A model generated the notes under the pieces. That model was not told the origin of the DNA. It was given only the letters and a program-made list of their open reading frames with translations, and searched no databases. A program made the translations under genes and the position numbers. This document shows, piece by piece, positions 33,420 through 42,449 of a stretch of 64,000 bases of DNA (position 1 is its first letter; each line of letters starts with the position of its first letter). The DNA is from CAIRDP01 sp037138335 (GTDB taxonomy: Bacteria > Bacteroidota > Bacteroidia > Bacteroidales > FEN-979), in contig JBAXIO010000004.1 in NCBI GenBank assembly GCA_037138335.1, positions 124,001-188,000 of the forward strand, written 5' to 3'.

Positions 33420-34346
33420 ATGCAAACGATCTTAGGAAGCGGCGGGTCTATCGGTATGCACCTGGTCCCGGCACTTTCAGCATTCAACGCGGGGCCTGTC
33501 AGGCTGGCCGGACGCAATCCGAAACCATACAGCAACGAAGAAACATTTAAAATGGACCTGCTCGAAGCGGCGGCTACTGCCGATGCCGTTGCAGGTTCCG
33601 GGGTTGTTTATCTTCTTGCAGGCCTGCAGTATGATACAGGGGTATGGAAGGCCGACTGGCCTAAGGTAATGGACAACGTGATCGCAGCCTGTGTAAAACA
33701 TAAGGCAAAACTTGTGTTTATTGATAATGTGTATATGTATGGGCTGGTCAGGGGTTGGATGACTGAGGAAACCCCGTATAATCCATGCAGCAGGAAAGGA
33801 GAGGTAAGGGCTGAAATCGCAAACCGCCTGATGGACAGGGTAAAAAAAGGGGACCTGAACGCCCTAATTGCCCGTTCGGCTGATTTCCTTGGGCCCGGAG
33901 CAACAAATACGTTCATGCATCCGATGATCTTCCTGAAATTTAAAGACAGGAAAAGCGGGCAATGGATCGCCAATGACAAAGTCAAGCACTCGTTTTCATA
34001 TACTCCTGACCTTGGCAAAGCGGTTGCCTTGCTGGGGAATACGGCAGATGCCTATAACCAGGTCTGGCATCTCCCGACATCAAAAGATGCTGTTAACGGG
34101 AAAGAATTCATCTCGATCGCGGCCCGGGCCATGGGAGTTGACCCGAAGTACTCTGTGCTCAAAACCTGGATGATGCGACTTGCAGCACCTTTCAACAAAC
34201 TGGCGAAAGAAAGCCTGGAAATGGCATACCAGTATGAGTATGAATACTTGTTTGACAGCTCGAAATTTGAAAGCAGGTTTTTCAGGGCAACACCATCGGC
34301 GGAAGCTGTAAAACTAACCGCTGATTCATATAAAGGTGTCGTGTGA
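33420..34346 (+). CDS. NAD(P)-dependent epimerase/dehydratase-like SDR
   Basis: 308 residues. The dinucleotide-binding glycine motif is at the very N-terminus (ILGSGGSIGMHLV, residues 4-16), as in atypical/extended short-chain dehydrogenases; VYLLAGLQYDTGVW and FIDNVYMYG (active-site Tyr region, without an obvious YxxxK) follow. Such proteins act on sugars, quinones or unknown substrates. No pathway context: it lies alone between the HsmA-like gene and the convergent beta-oxidation operon. Confidence 0.8.
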   Translation: MQTILGSGGSIGMHLVPALSAFNAGPVRLAGRNPKPYSNEETFKMDLLEAAATADAVAGSGVVYLLAGLQYDTGVWKADWPKVMDNVIAACVKHKAKLVFIDNVYMYGLVRGWMTEETPYNPCSRKGEVRAEIANRLMDRVKKGDLNALIARSADFLGPGATNTFMHPMIFLKFKDRKSGQWIANDKVKHSFSYTPDLGKAVALLGNTADAYNQVWHLPTSKDAVNGKEFISIAARAMGVDPKYSVLKTWMMRLAAPFNKLAKESLEMAYQYEYEYLFDSSKFESRFFRATPSAEAVKLTADSYKGVV

Positions 34347-34371
34347 AATGAGTTAGCTGACTCGAAAAACC

Positions 34372-35514
34372 TCAATCTTTCGACAACGCCCTCGAAATAA
34401 CAATCCTTTGTATTTCGGCTGTCCCTTCGTAAATCTGGGTGATCTTGGCTTCACGCATAAGGCGTTCCACATGGTATTCCTTCACATACCCATACCCTCC
34501 GTGCACCTGCACTGCCTCGGTGGTGACCCACATGGCAGTATCAGCTGCAAATAACTTGGCCATGGAGCTTTCGGTACCATAGGGCTGGAGGTTGTCTTTG
34601 AGCCATGCCGCTTTATATACGAGGTTTCTTGCGGCTTCTATACGAGTGGCCATATCCGCGATTTTAAATGCAATAGCCTGGTGGTTGATGATCTCTGTTC
34701 CGAAGGATTTGCGCTCCTTTGAATATTTAAGGGCCCTTTCATAGGCTCCCTCTGCAATTCCAAGGGCCTGGGCAGCAATACCTGTTCTTCCGCCTTCAAG
34801 AAGTTTCATTGCAAATTTAAAACCGAAGCCATCCTCTCCTATCCTGTTTTCCTTGGGGACCACCACATCGGTGAACATCACCGAATGGGTATCGGAGCTT
34901 CGCATTCCCATTTTATCTTCATGCGGTCCCAGGCTAATACCGGGGGAGTTACGTTCCACGATAAATGCGTTTATCCCTTTCGTTTTAATCCCGGGGTTGG
35001 TCTGGGCGATGACCAGGTAAGTAGACCCTTTATCGGCGCTGGTGATCCAGTTCTTAACCCCGTTGAGCACATAATGATCCCCTTTATCGATGGCTGTTGT
35101 GCGCTGGGAGGAAGCATCAGAACCTGCTTCAGGTTCAGATAGCAGAAAAGCCCCGATTTTTTCACCTCTTGCCAGCGGCCTGAGATATTTTTCCTTCTGT
35201 TCTTTTGTCCCGAAACGCTCAATGCCATAACAGGCAAGGGAATTGTGGACTGCGAGGATGACAGCCACCGAGGCGTCACATTTGGCAATCTCTTCAATGG
35301 CAATTGCATAGGAGATGGTGTCCATCCCCCCTCCTCCCCATTCCGGTGAAACATTCATCCCGAGGAAGCCAAGTTCGGCAAGACGGCGAACGTGCAGGGC
35401 AGGGTAGATGGAATTCGCATCACGTTCCAGTATATCGGTAAGCAGTTCGCGACGCGCAAAATCCCTGGCCGAGTCGCGGATCATTTTCTGTTCTTCAGTT
35501 AGTTCAAAATTCAT
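34372..35514 (-). CDS. Acyl-CoA dehydrogenase
   Basis: 380 residues from the ATG at 35514 (MNFELTEEQ), which gives the usual length and N-terminus of the family; an in-frame ATG at 35550 would add twelve residues and is less likely. FAD-binding and substrate segments: FLLSEPEAGSDASS (about 115-128), WITSAD, and the C-terminal catalytic-base segment QIYEGTAEIQRIVISR (about 360-375). Oxidises acyl-CoA to trans-2-enoyl-CoA, passing electrons to electron-transfer flavoprotein, whose genes are not here. Last gene of a four-gene minus-strand fatty-acid degradation operon. Confidence 0.92.
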   Translation of the reverse strand: MNFELTEEQKMIRDSARDFARRELLTDILERDANSIYPALHVRRLAELGFLGMNVSPEWGGGGMDTISYAIAIEEIAKCDASVAVILAVHNSLACYGIERFGTKEQKEKYLRPLARGEKIGAFLLSEPEAGSDASSQRTTAIDKGDHYVLNGVKNWITSADKGSTYLVIAQTNPGIKTKGINAFIVERNSPGISLGPHEDKMGMRSSDTHSVMFTDVVVPKENRIGEDGFGFKFAMKLLEGGRTGIAAQALGIAEGAYERALKYSKERKSFGTEIINHQAIAFKIADMATRIEAARNLVYKAAWLKDNLQPYGTESSMAKLFAADTAMWVTTEAVQVHGGYGYVKEYHVERLMREAKITQIYEGTAEIQRIVISRALSKD

Positions 35515-35552
35515 GGTAGGCTGGTTTGAGTCATTATTTACATTCTTCACAG

Positions 35553-35580
35553 ATAGCTGGATAACTGGACAACTGGATCA
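35553..35580 (+). repeat. Short CTGGATnn array between acd and the thiolase gene
   Basis: AGCTGGATAACTGGACAACTGGAT: three units of the 8-mer family in a 34-bp intergenic gap within the beta-oxidation operon. Confidence 0.75.
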
Positions 35581-35584
35581 GGGT

Positions 35585-36823
35585 TCACGCTTTAAATACT
35601 ATTGCCACCAGGGTCTTGTCATCACCACCCATATTAGCCATCAGGCCGTATGGACGGTCAGCGGGAATTACAACCTGGGATGCCCCTGCATTTCCTTTCA
35701 GTTGTTCCAGGAGGGTCACAGCCATGTGAACACCGGTACCTCCTGTAGGATGGCCCCAGCCAACCAGTCCGCCTGTTGTATTGATCGGGAACTTTCCATC
35801 CCTTGCTGTATTCCCGGCAAGGACATACTCAGGGCCTTTGCCGTATGGAGCCAGTCCCATAGCTTCAATTGCCATGATGCCTGCCACGGTAAAACAATCG
35901 TGTACCTCGGCAGTTGCGACCTGGTCAATAGTGATCCCTGCCGACTCCAAGGCCTCTGAAACCGCTTTTTTCATGGTGGTCAGTGCGGTTTTGTCGGGAG
36001 GGGGTTTGGAGATGTCTTCCTCCACCTGTCCGTAACCCACAACCTCTATGGCATCGGAGAGCGGAATCCCGCATCGTTTCAGGCCTTCCTCACTCATGAT
36101 GGCAATAGCCGAAGCCCCGTCCGACACCTTGGAACAATCCAATGCAGTCAGGTTTTCGAGAAAAGTCCTGGGATTTGGTTCAACCATAGCCGCTGCCTCC
36201 AGGTCTTTGGTTGTATTATGGTATTCTTGGGCGGTCAAGCAAAGCCTGGCATTTTCTATCGCGTTCCTGTACCAGCGGGCAAACGCCTTCCGGGTCGTTT
36301 CCCTGCCGAATTTTTCAAAGTAAGCCCCTGCCCTTTCACTGAACTGCCCCGGAAAGAAATAGGCATGCCCGTCCTTTCGGTTCGGGGCCCAGCCTGCAGG
36401 CGCCAGGAAATCGGCACAGTATATGGCTTTCACTGTGTTCTGGACTTCGAACCCGATTGCCAGGACCACCTCTGCAGTCTCGGCTAAAATGCTTTTTATC
36501 CCGCTCATCAGCGCCAATCCTCCCGAACCGCAGGCACCCTCTACGCGAATCGCAGGTTTATACCTTAACCCTTCATCAATAAAAGGGAAAAATGCCGCCA
36601 GGTTGGCCTGCCTGTTGAAACGCGAAGCCATGAAATTTCCTATCACGCATTCATCCACATTACCCGCTCCTCCTATCTGTTTCAGAACTCCCTGCCCGGC
36701 TTCCTTTATGTAATCTTCAAGCCCGGGACGTTCCTTTTTCGGATGGAATTCCTTTCGGCCGCTGCCCATGGAAATAGTGTTGTACCCGGCCACCATATAT
36801 ACTTTTCTTCTCAGTTTCTTCAT
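35585..36823 (-). CDS. Thiolase family protein (SCP2/acetyl-CoA acyltransferase type)
   Basis: 412 residues. Nucleophile Cys98 in VEGACGSGG; second-half motifs EVHDCFTVAG (His/Cys pair about 310-320) and GGLVGWGHPTGGTG (about 350-363) complete the active site. The NEAF-like loop of classical thiolases is replaced by HDCF, as in SCP-x type thiolases. Cleaves 3-ketoacyl-CoA with CoA to release acetyl-CoA, or runs in reverse. It belongs to the four-gene fatty-acid operon; 3-hydroxyacyl-CoA dehydrogenase lies upstream by 63 bp. Confidence 0.88.
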   Translation of the reverse strand: MKKLRRKVYMVAGYNTISMGSGRKEFHPKKERPGLEDYIKEAGQGVLKQIGGAGNVDECVIGNFMASRFNRQANLAAFFPFIDEGLRYKPAIRVEGACGSGGLALMSGIKSILAETAEVVLAIGFEVQNTVKAIYCADFLAPAGWAPNRKDGHAYFFPGQFSERAGAYFEKFGRETTRKAFARWYRNAIENARLCLTAQEYHNTTKDLEAAAMVEPNPRTFLENLTALDCSKVSDGASAIAIMSEEGLKRCGIPLSDAIEVVGYGQVEEDISKPPPDKTALTTMKKAVSEALESAGITIDQVATAEVHDCFTVAGIMAIEAMGLAPYGKGPEYVLAGNTARDGKFPINTTGGLVGWGHPTGGTGVHMAVTLLEQLKGNAGASQVVIPADRPYGLMANMGGDDKTLVAIVFKA

Positions 36824-36886
36824 TTTAAGTCTTTTTTACAAGAAAACATGTTTGATTTCTATCCTGTATCCCGTATCCGGAACATT

Positions 36887-38224
36887 TCAATCCAGGTACT
36901 CGTTTATGGGTCCGTAGGCATGGAAAAAGCCTGTCAGCAGGACCGTGTTCACATCGGCATCGTTAAATGCAACCCCGTTTGACACTAGGTGCCTGCCTAT
37001 CTCTTTGGACTTCTTAACATATTCCCTGGCAATCTCCGCCCCCGTTGAGCTTGCCGATCGGAGCGTTGCAAAATACGGTTTCAGGATATCATCCTTAGCT
37101 TTGTTTCCCACTACGGTCTTCCATGCAGGAGCAGCAGGCATGACGCCCAGTTTCTCATCCACCCGCCACTGGATCTCACTCACAGGGATGTAGGTTTCCT
37201 TAAGCGGGTCGTAAACCGCGACGATTTTCCCCTTTTCATATTTCATTATTCCGTCTTTCTGGGATCCGTCGGAATACTGTCCCCCTTTCACGCCCTGCCC
37301 CAATAACTTATCAAGCAGTTTGGAATGGATCTCCTCGTCATTTGTGAATGGGTTCATCACGAACATGATGAAACTGCAAACATCCACTCCTACATAATCG
37401 ATAAGCTGGAAAATACCCATTGGCCTTACCAGGTATTCCTGGCCGACCTTATTCACTGCATAAATAGCTTCCGTGATCGACATCCCCGTGTCCATCAGCT
37501 TGTGTATGACCTCCACTGCATATAAAATATCGCGCATGAAATGCCCGTTGCCAATAAATCCGGCTATATCGCGGGCCGGGACTATCACCTTTCTGAGGTT
37601 TTTGGCATAAGCGAGCGCAAAGTCATTTACTTCATCAAGAGTTTGTTTACTGCGGATGACTTCCACCAGTTTCTGAACGGCCGGGGGATTGTAGAAATGG
37701 AATCCGATGATCCGCCCGCCAAGCCCTGCGCCCTCATCCAAAACGGTTATAGGGATTGAAGAAGTGTTTGTAAAGAACCAGGGCTGATTAGGATTGTTCT
37801 GGTTTATCTGTGAAAAAATCCTGATCTTCAAAGCTGAATCTTCCTTTATGGCTTCAAACACCATGTTTGAATCATATGCCGCTTCAAGGCGTGTTGTCGG
37901 CCTTACCACGTTCATCACATCGAAAATATACCGGGCTATGATCTCATCATTGTCGATCAGGTCGTGGTGTTCGGCGTACATAGCTCTTAAGGCATGGACT
38001 TTTTTCTCGGCTATCTTCAGTATCTGGGCCTTCAGGTATCTCATTACCCCTGCGAGCCCTTCATCTGAAACATCGATGGCATTCAATACAAAGGTCTTAC
38101 CCTTGTTCCCCGCTTTCAGGCTCAGATCGGCCATTTCTACCGCCGTAAGCAGCAGGATGCCGCTTCCCATCTTTCCTGCGGCACCAAGCACCGAGACATG
38201 CTGTAATCTTTCTTCGTAGGTCAT
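36887..38224 (-). CDS. 3-hydroxyacyl-CoA dehydrogenase
   Basis: 445 residues. N-terminal NAD-binding fold with GAAGKMGSGI (about 14-23), then the HAD signature IIGFHFYNPPAVQKLVEVI (about 165-183) where the His belongs to the catalytic His-Glu dyad, and a C-terminal helical dimerisation domain (GFIGNGHF, RPMGIFQLIDYVG). Oxidises 3-hydroxyacyl-CoA to 3-ketoacyl-CoA. Longer than the ~290-residue short enzymes, with an extended C-terminus (about 330-445). Operon partner of the enoyl-CoA hydratase upstream and thiolase downstream. Confidence 0.9.
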   Translation of the reverse strand: MTYEERLQHVSVLGAAGKMGSGILLLTAVEMADLSLKAGNKGKTFVLNAIDVSDEGLAGVMRYLKAQILKIAEKKVHALRAMYAEHHDLIDNDEIIARYIFDVMNVVRPTTRLEAAYDSNMVFEAIKEDSALKIRIFSQINQNNPNQPWFFTNTSSIPITVLDEGAGLGGRIIGFHFYNPPAVQKLVEVIRSKQTLDEVNDFALAYAKNLRKVIVPARDIAGFIGNGHFMRDILYAVEVIHKLMDTGMSITEAIYAVNKVGQEYLVRPMGIFQLIDYVGVDVCSFIMFVMNPFTNDEEIHSKLLDKLLGQGVKGGQYSDGSQKDGIMKYEKGKIVAVYDPLKETYIPVSEIQWRVDEKLGVMPAAPAWKTVVGNKAKDDILKPYFATLRSASSTGAEIAREYVKKSKEIGRHLVSNGVAFNDADVNTVLLTGFFHAYGPINEYLD

Positions 38225-38261
38225 TGGTTTGATAATTTGGTTTTTGGTTACTACTTTATGG

Positions 38262-38366
38262 TCTTCTGGATGACTGGATAACTGGATGACTGGATAGCTT
38301 GATAACGGGAGTTCCCGTATTGACGCGCAGCGTCTTTATCCGGCACCGGCAAGGCTTCGCCTTGCC
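38262..38366 (+). repeat. 8-mer array with three different GC hairpins
   Basis: Units CTGGATGA/CTGGATAA/CTGGATAG, then three small palindromes: ACGGGA/TCCCGT (38305-38318), GACGC-GCA-GCGTC (38322-38334) and GGCAAGGC-TTC-GCCTTGCC (38348-38366), the last abutting the stop codon of the enoyl-CoA hydratase gene. Lies within the beta-oxidation operon. Confidence 0.8.
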
Positions 38367-39137
38367 TTACCACTCCGGTTTGCGTTTCTCCATAAACGCC
38401 TTCATCCCTTCTTTGGTTGCGGCTTCGCCGAACAAATCCGAGAATGCTTTTGCTTCAAGTATGCTGCCATCCTCAAACGGCATAGTGATCCCTTCGCGTA
38501 TGAGCTTCTTAATAGCCCCTACCGCCCCTGAACCGTTTGAAGCGATCCTTGTCGCAAGTTTCATCACCTCTTCCATCAGGGTCTCGGGCTCACATAGTTT
38601 CTGCACAAGGCCAATACGCAAGGCATCCTCTGCGCTGATGGTATCGGCGGTAAGGATGAGGTAAAGCGCATTGCCCAATCCGGCTATTCTTGACAAACGC
38701 TGGGTGCCGGCATAGCCCGGGGTCAGGCCCAGGTTCATCTCCGGCTGTCCGAATTTAGCCAGCTTGCTTGCTATCCTGAAATCACAGCCCATCGCCAGCT
38801 CACAGCCGCCGCCAAGTGCATAGCCGTTCACTGCCGCTATGACCGGGATGCGAAGGTTTTCAAGCTGGGCGAATACACTCTGGCCGAACCTTGAAAATTC
38901 GTAGGCCCCGGCAGGCTCCATCCCCGACATTTCGGAAATGTCGGCCCCGGCAACGAAGGCCTTGCCTTCACCGGTGATGACAAGCACCCGTACATCGTCA
39001 CGTCCCTGGAGATCGTGAAGAAAATGATCCATCTCCCTGAAAAACGAGGTATTCAGGGCATTAAGCACCGCCGGCCGGCTGATAGTAACACATGCAATAC
39101 GGTCGGCAATAGAAATTTTAAGAATCTTATATTCCAT
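38367..39137 (-). CDS. Enoyl-CoA hydratase/isomerase family protein
   Basis: 256 residues, standard crotonase length. Oxyanion-hole segments GKAFVAGADISEM (about 61-73) and ALGGGCELAMGCDFRIAS (about 106-123) and the PEMNLGLTPGYAGTQRL block (about 131-147) with the catalytic Glu are intact. Hydrates trans-2-enoyl-CoA to 3-hydroxyacyl-CoA. It is the first gene of the minus-strand operon ech-hbd-thiolase-acd. Confidence 0.92.
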   Translation of the reverse strand: MEYKILKISIADRIACVTISRPAVLNALNTSFFREMDHFLHDLQGRDDVRVLVITGEGKAFVAGADISEMSGMEPAGAYEFSRFGQSVFAQLENLRIPVIAAVNGYALGGGCELAMGCDFRIASKLAKFGQPEMNLGLTPGYAGTQRLSRIAGLGNALYLILTADTISAEDALRIGLVQKLCEPETLMEEVMKLATRIASNGSGAVGAIKKLIREGITMPFEDGSILEAKAFSDLFGEAATKEGMKAFMEKRKPEW

Positions 39138-39237
39138 CGTTAAATAATTAACAAATAAGTGGTTTTGAGGACTTAAATGTAAGAAAATTTGCCTCTAAAA
39201 AAGAATTTTCAAAAAAAATGTCAGGTTTTCCGACGGA

Positions 39238-39368
39238 AAACGGGATGCATGATAATGGATGCGGGATGCAGGATGCAGGCTAATTGATGCAGGATGCTGA
39301 AAAAGGGATGCGGGATGCGGGTGCAGGATGCGGGATGAAGGTTGCAGGTTGCAGGACAGGGATTGCAG
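39238..39368 (+). repeat. GGATGCR 7-mer array between mscS and the enoyl-CoA hydratase gene
   Basis: About sixteen units of GGATGCG/GGATGCA and degenerate forms (GGTTGCA). Fills most of the 238-bp gap; the 100 bp nearest the enoyl-CoA hydratase start is array-free AT-rich sequence likely to hold its promoter. Confidence 0.85.
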
Positions 39369-39375
39369 GCCTGGT

Positions 39376-41004
39376 TTATTCTCTGGGAACAGGAACGCCA
39401 GGAGTGGTAATTTTGTTCCCGTCACGCAGCGCCCGGTAATGGGGCGACATGATCTCCACTTTTGATTTATTAAAAGTTTCCTGTATGTTTTTATGCAGTT
39501 CCGAAAGGATGAAACCCATTTTGTCGGCATCCCTGGTATAGGCGTTGATCTGGTATGAGATGTAAAAATCATCGAGGCTGGTCTGGAACACAAAAGGCTC
39601 TGGATGATGGAGGATAAAGTCAGTGGCTTTTGCCGCATCAATCAGTAACTGGTGGACCTGTCGCCATGGGGTGTCGTAACCAATACTGACCGTGGTATGC
39701 AGTATAAGTCCGGAATCCCCTGCAAGAGTAGTATAATTGACAACCTCCGAGGAAGAGATCTTGCTGTTCGGGATAGTGATGATTTCGTTTTTGATCGTAC
39801 GGATCTTTGTCACAGCGAGTGTTTTTTCGACCACATCGCCAATGTCGTTGCCGATTTTTATCCTGTCGCCCAACTGGAACGCCCTGGTAAAAGTAAGCGT
39901 AAATCCTGCTATCAGGTTTCCCAGGACGCTGGCAGAGGTTATCGAAAAAAGGAGGCCGACCAGTACTGAAACTCCCTGGAACACTTTTGAATCAGAACCC
40001 GGCAGGTATGGATATATCAGAATTACTGTAAACACCCAGATCAGGAACCTGATGATATTGAAAACAGGCAGTGCCCATTCAGGGTAAAAACCCTTGAGCC
40101 TGAACTCCCCTTTTTCAATTTCCGTCTTTAAAAACCTGAACAGCCTGATGACTAAAACCGTGATGTAAACGATGACGATGATTGTAAGGAAGTTTGGGAT
40201 AAAAAACCAGATTGCATTGAGGAAATTTTTTACCGGCTGGAGGATGAAACCCAGGAATATCAGTGAATACACTTTGGTCCAGGGTAAGAGGTAACTGGTA
40301 AGCCACAGGGCTGTGAAGAACAGAAGGATGATAAATGCATACCTCGTGATCACGTTAAGGAAATGCAGGATCTGGATCTGCCGTTTCAGGGGGAACACCT
40401 GGTAATCCCGGATCTTTAGTTTTGTCAGCAACCCTGTTTTTGCAGCAACAATTTTCCTGTCAAAATAATTATGCAGTTTATTGACCAGGAAGATGAACAG
40501 TATGAGTAAAACCAATACAATACCCGAGAAGATAACGCTTTTGACTATCCCGGCCTCGGAGTTTTGCTGAATCCGGTTTTTCAATGCTTCCGCAATCAGC
40601 TTATGCCTTTCAAATGCGATGATGTCGGCCGGTTTGTTTTCTGCTTTTGCATCTCCCGCGGTTATTGAAGTAACAACCTGGTCCCTGTATTCCACGTTAA
40701 TATCGCCATCAGCATGTATAATTTTAAGTGAATCCGGGGCAAAAAACGGATCCTCTGCCAGCTTTTTAATGATAGCTGAGATTGTTTCAGCCCTGTTTTC
40801 GGCAGGATACGGCCCGATATTGGTTTTAATATAAAACAATGCCACTCCAAAGGGATCAACAGGATATCCCCTGGCCTCAGCAGGGATTGAATCATGTTCC
40901 GCTGTTTTATTTTGGGCAATTACACGGTACGACAATACTGCCAGGGTAATAAAGAGCATGGCAATAAGCTTTAGATGGATTCCCCTTATGTTTTTCATAA
41001 ACAT
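39376..41004 (-). CDS. MscS-family mechanosensitive ion channel
   Basis: 542 residues. ATG at 40998 (MKNIRG) is an equally good start to the one given. Signal-like hydrophobic N-terminus (about 12-30), a soluble periplasmic region (to ~145), then about five membrane segments. The pore-lining helix and beta domain signature are clear: GNLIAGFTLTFTRAFQLGDRIKIGNDIGDV and TIPNSKI (about 365-425). Opens under membrane tension to release solutes on osmotic downshift. The TM3-beta region of MscS is well conserved while the N-terminal extension is specific to the larger YbdG/YnaI-like members. Confidence 0.9.
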   Translation of the reverse strand: MFMKNIRGIHLKLIAMLFITLAVLSYRVIAQNKTAEHDSIPAEARGYPVDPFGVALFYIKTNIGPYPAENRAETISAIIKKLAEDPFFAPDSLKIIHADGDINVEYRDQVVTSITAGDAKAENKPADIIAFERHKLIAEALKNRIQQNSEAGIVKSVIFSGIVLVLLILFIFLVNKLHNYFDRKIVAAKTGLLTKLKIRDYQVFPLKRQIQILHFLNVITRYAFIILLFFTALWLTSYLLPWTKVYSLIFLGFILQPVKNFLNAIWFFIPNFLTIIVIVYITVLVIRLFRFLKTEIEKGEFRLKGFYPEWALPVFNIIRFLIWVFTVILIYPYLPGSDSKVFQGVSVLVGLLFSITSASVLGNLIAGFTLTFTRAFQLGDRIKIGNDIGDVVEKTLAVTKIRTIKNEIITIPNSKISSSEVVNYTTLAGDSGLILHTTVSIGYDTPWRQVHQLLIDAAKATDFILHHPEPFVFQTSLDDFYISYQINAYTRDADKMGFILSELHKNIQETFNKSKVEIMSPHYRALRDGNKITTPGVPVPRE

Positions 41005-41082
41005 GGCTGATCAATGACTCCACGAATGTATAAAAATTTTATCATGGCACAATTTTACATAATAGCAGGGTGAAATTTTACC

Positions 41083-41090
41083 TACTTTTG
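41083..41090 (+). promoter_or_regulatory. -7 promoter box of the lysC-lysA operon
   Basis: TACTTTTG, exact consensus, 39 bp upstream of the lysC ATG. The leader is too short for a lysine riboswitch. Confidence 0.5.
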
Positions 41091-41129
41091 TGCCCCTGTC
41101 ATTTTATTTGGATTAAATACAGATAGACG

Positions 41130-42449
41130 ATGGTCATCATGAAATTTGGCGGCACTTCCGTAGGGTCGGCTGAAAGGATAAAAGCAGTTGCCAGGCTTAC
41201 CGCTTCATATAAAGAACCCAAGATGGTCGTGCTCTCGGCAATGTCGGGGACAACGAACAGCCTTCTTGAGATCGCTGACTCCCTGGCAAAAAGGGATACC
41301 GATGCAGCCCATGACAGTATAAACCAGCTTGAGAATAAGTATCATCTTGTTGCTGATGAACTTTTTAAGGACGGGGAGTACAGGGAAATGAGCCACGACC
41401 TCTTACGGGAACATTTCAGTTATATACGTTCATTTAGCCTGGATCTTTTCACTGTAAATGAAATAAAATGCCTGGTCGCCCAGGGGGAACTTCTTTCGAC
41501 TGCCCTGTTTGAATTGTATTGCCGCGAAAGCGGCATGGCATCAGTGCTTTTGCCCGCATTGAATTTCATGCGCATCGACAGGGAGCAGGAACCCGATCAT
41601 TTTTATATAAAAGAAAACCTCGGGCGGGAACTGGAAAAATATCCCGGGAAGTCGTTTTTTATAACCCAGGGCTTCATATGCCGGAACGCTTTTGGGGAGA
41701 TCGACAACCTGAAGCGCGGGGGCAGTGATTATTCAGCAGCCCTTATCGGGGTAGCAATGAATGCTTCTGCCATCCAGATCTGGACTGATATCGACGGGTT
41801 CCACGATAATGATCCCAGGTTTGTAAAAGACACCCATGCCATTGCCGAACTCTCATTTGATGAAGCCGCAGAGCTGGCTTATTTCGGCGCCAAGATCCTT
41901 CATCCTTCCACCATCCTGCCCGCTAAAGTTGCAGGGATCCCGGTGATTATCAAAAACACTTTGGATCCTGAGGCTGCGGGAACTACTATCACCGGTAAAG
42001 CCTCTGGAAAGGGCATCAAAGCTATTGCTGCAAAAGACGGGATTACGGCGATACGGGTAAAATCAGGGAGGATGTTGCTTGCCTACGGGTTCATGCGCAA
42101 AGTGTTTGAGATTTTCGAGATTTACAGGACACCCATCGATATGATCACAACTTCAGAGATCAGTGTTTCCCTTACGATTGACGATACCAGCCGGCTTTCC
42201 CGTATAATAGATGACCTGGAGCATTATGGAACCGTTGAAGCCGATCATGACCATACCATTATTTCGGCCGTGGGAGAAGGGATAGCCGAAGGCAGCGGGG
42301 CGGCGCAATCGGTTTTTAACGCCCTCTGCGGGATCCCCGTAAGAATGATCTCATACGGGGGCAGCCAGCATAATATTTCCATACTGATACCCTCATCCTT
42401 CAAGAGCCAGGCCTTGAACGCACTCAGCATACATCTCTTTAACAAATGA
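41130..42449 (+). CDS. lysC: Aspartate kinase
   Basis: 439 residues, monofunctional. The kinase domain opens with MKFGGTSVGS (residues 4-13) and contains RGGSDYSAALIG (about 197-208) and the IWTDIDGFHDNDPR metal/aspartate segment. Two C-terminal ACT domains (about 300-439), the usual site of feedback inhibition by lysine or threonine. Phosphorylates aspartate in the first step of the lysine/threonine/methionine pathway. Overlaps lysA by 4 bp (ATGA), so the two genes are coupled and the operon is dedicated to lysine/diaminopimelate supply. Confidence 0.93.
   Translation: MVIMKFGGTSVGSAERIKAVARLTASYKEPKMVVLSAMSGTTNSLLEIADSLAKRDTDAAHDSINQLENKYHLVADELFKDGEYREMSHDLLREHFSYIRSFSLDLFTVNEIKCLVAQGELLSTALFELYCRESGMASVLLPALNFMRIDREQEPDHFYIKENLGRELEKYPGKSFFITQGFICRNAFGEIDNLKRGGSDYSAALIGVAMNASAIQIWTDIDGFHDNDPRFVKDTHAIAELSFDEAAELAYFGAKILHPSTILPAKVAGIPVIIKNTLDPEAAGTTITGKASGKGIKAIAAKDGITAIRVKSGRMLLAYGFMRKVFEIFEIYRTPIDMITTSEISVSLTIDDTSRLSRIIDDLEHYGTVEADHDHTIISAVGEGIAEGSGAAQSVFNALCGIPVRMISYGGSQHNISILIPSSFKSQALNALSIHLFNK

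Noticed and set aside
41005..41129. Lysine riboswitch upstream of lysC
   Set aside because: Only about 35 bp of leader follows the promoter box.
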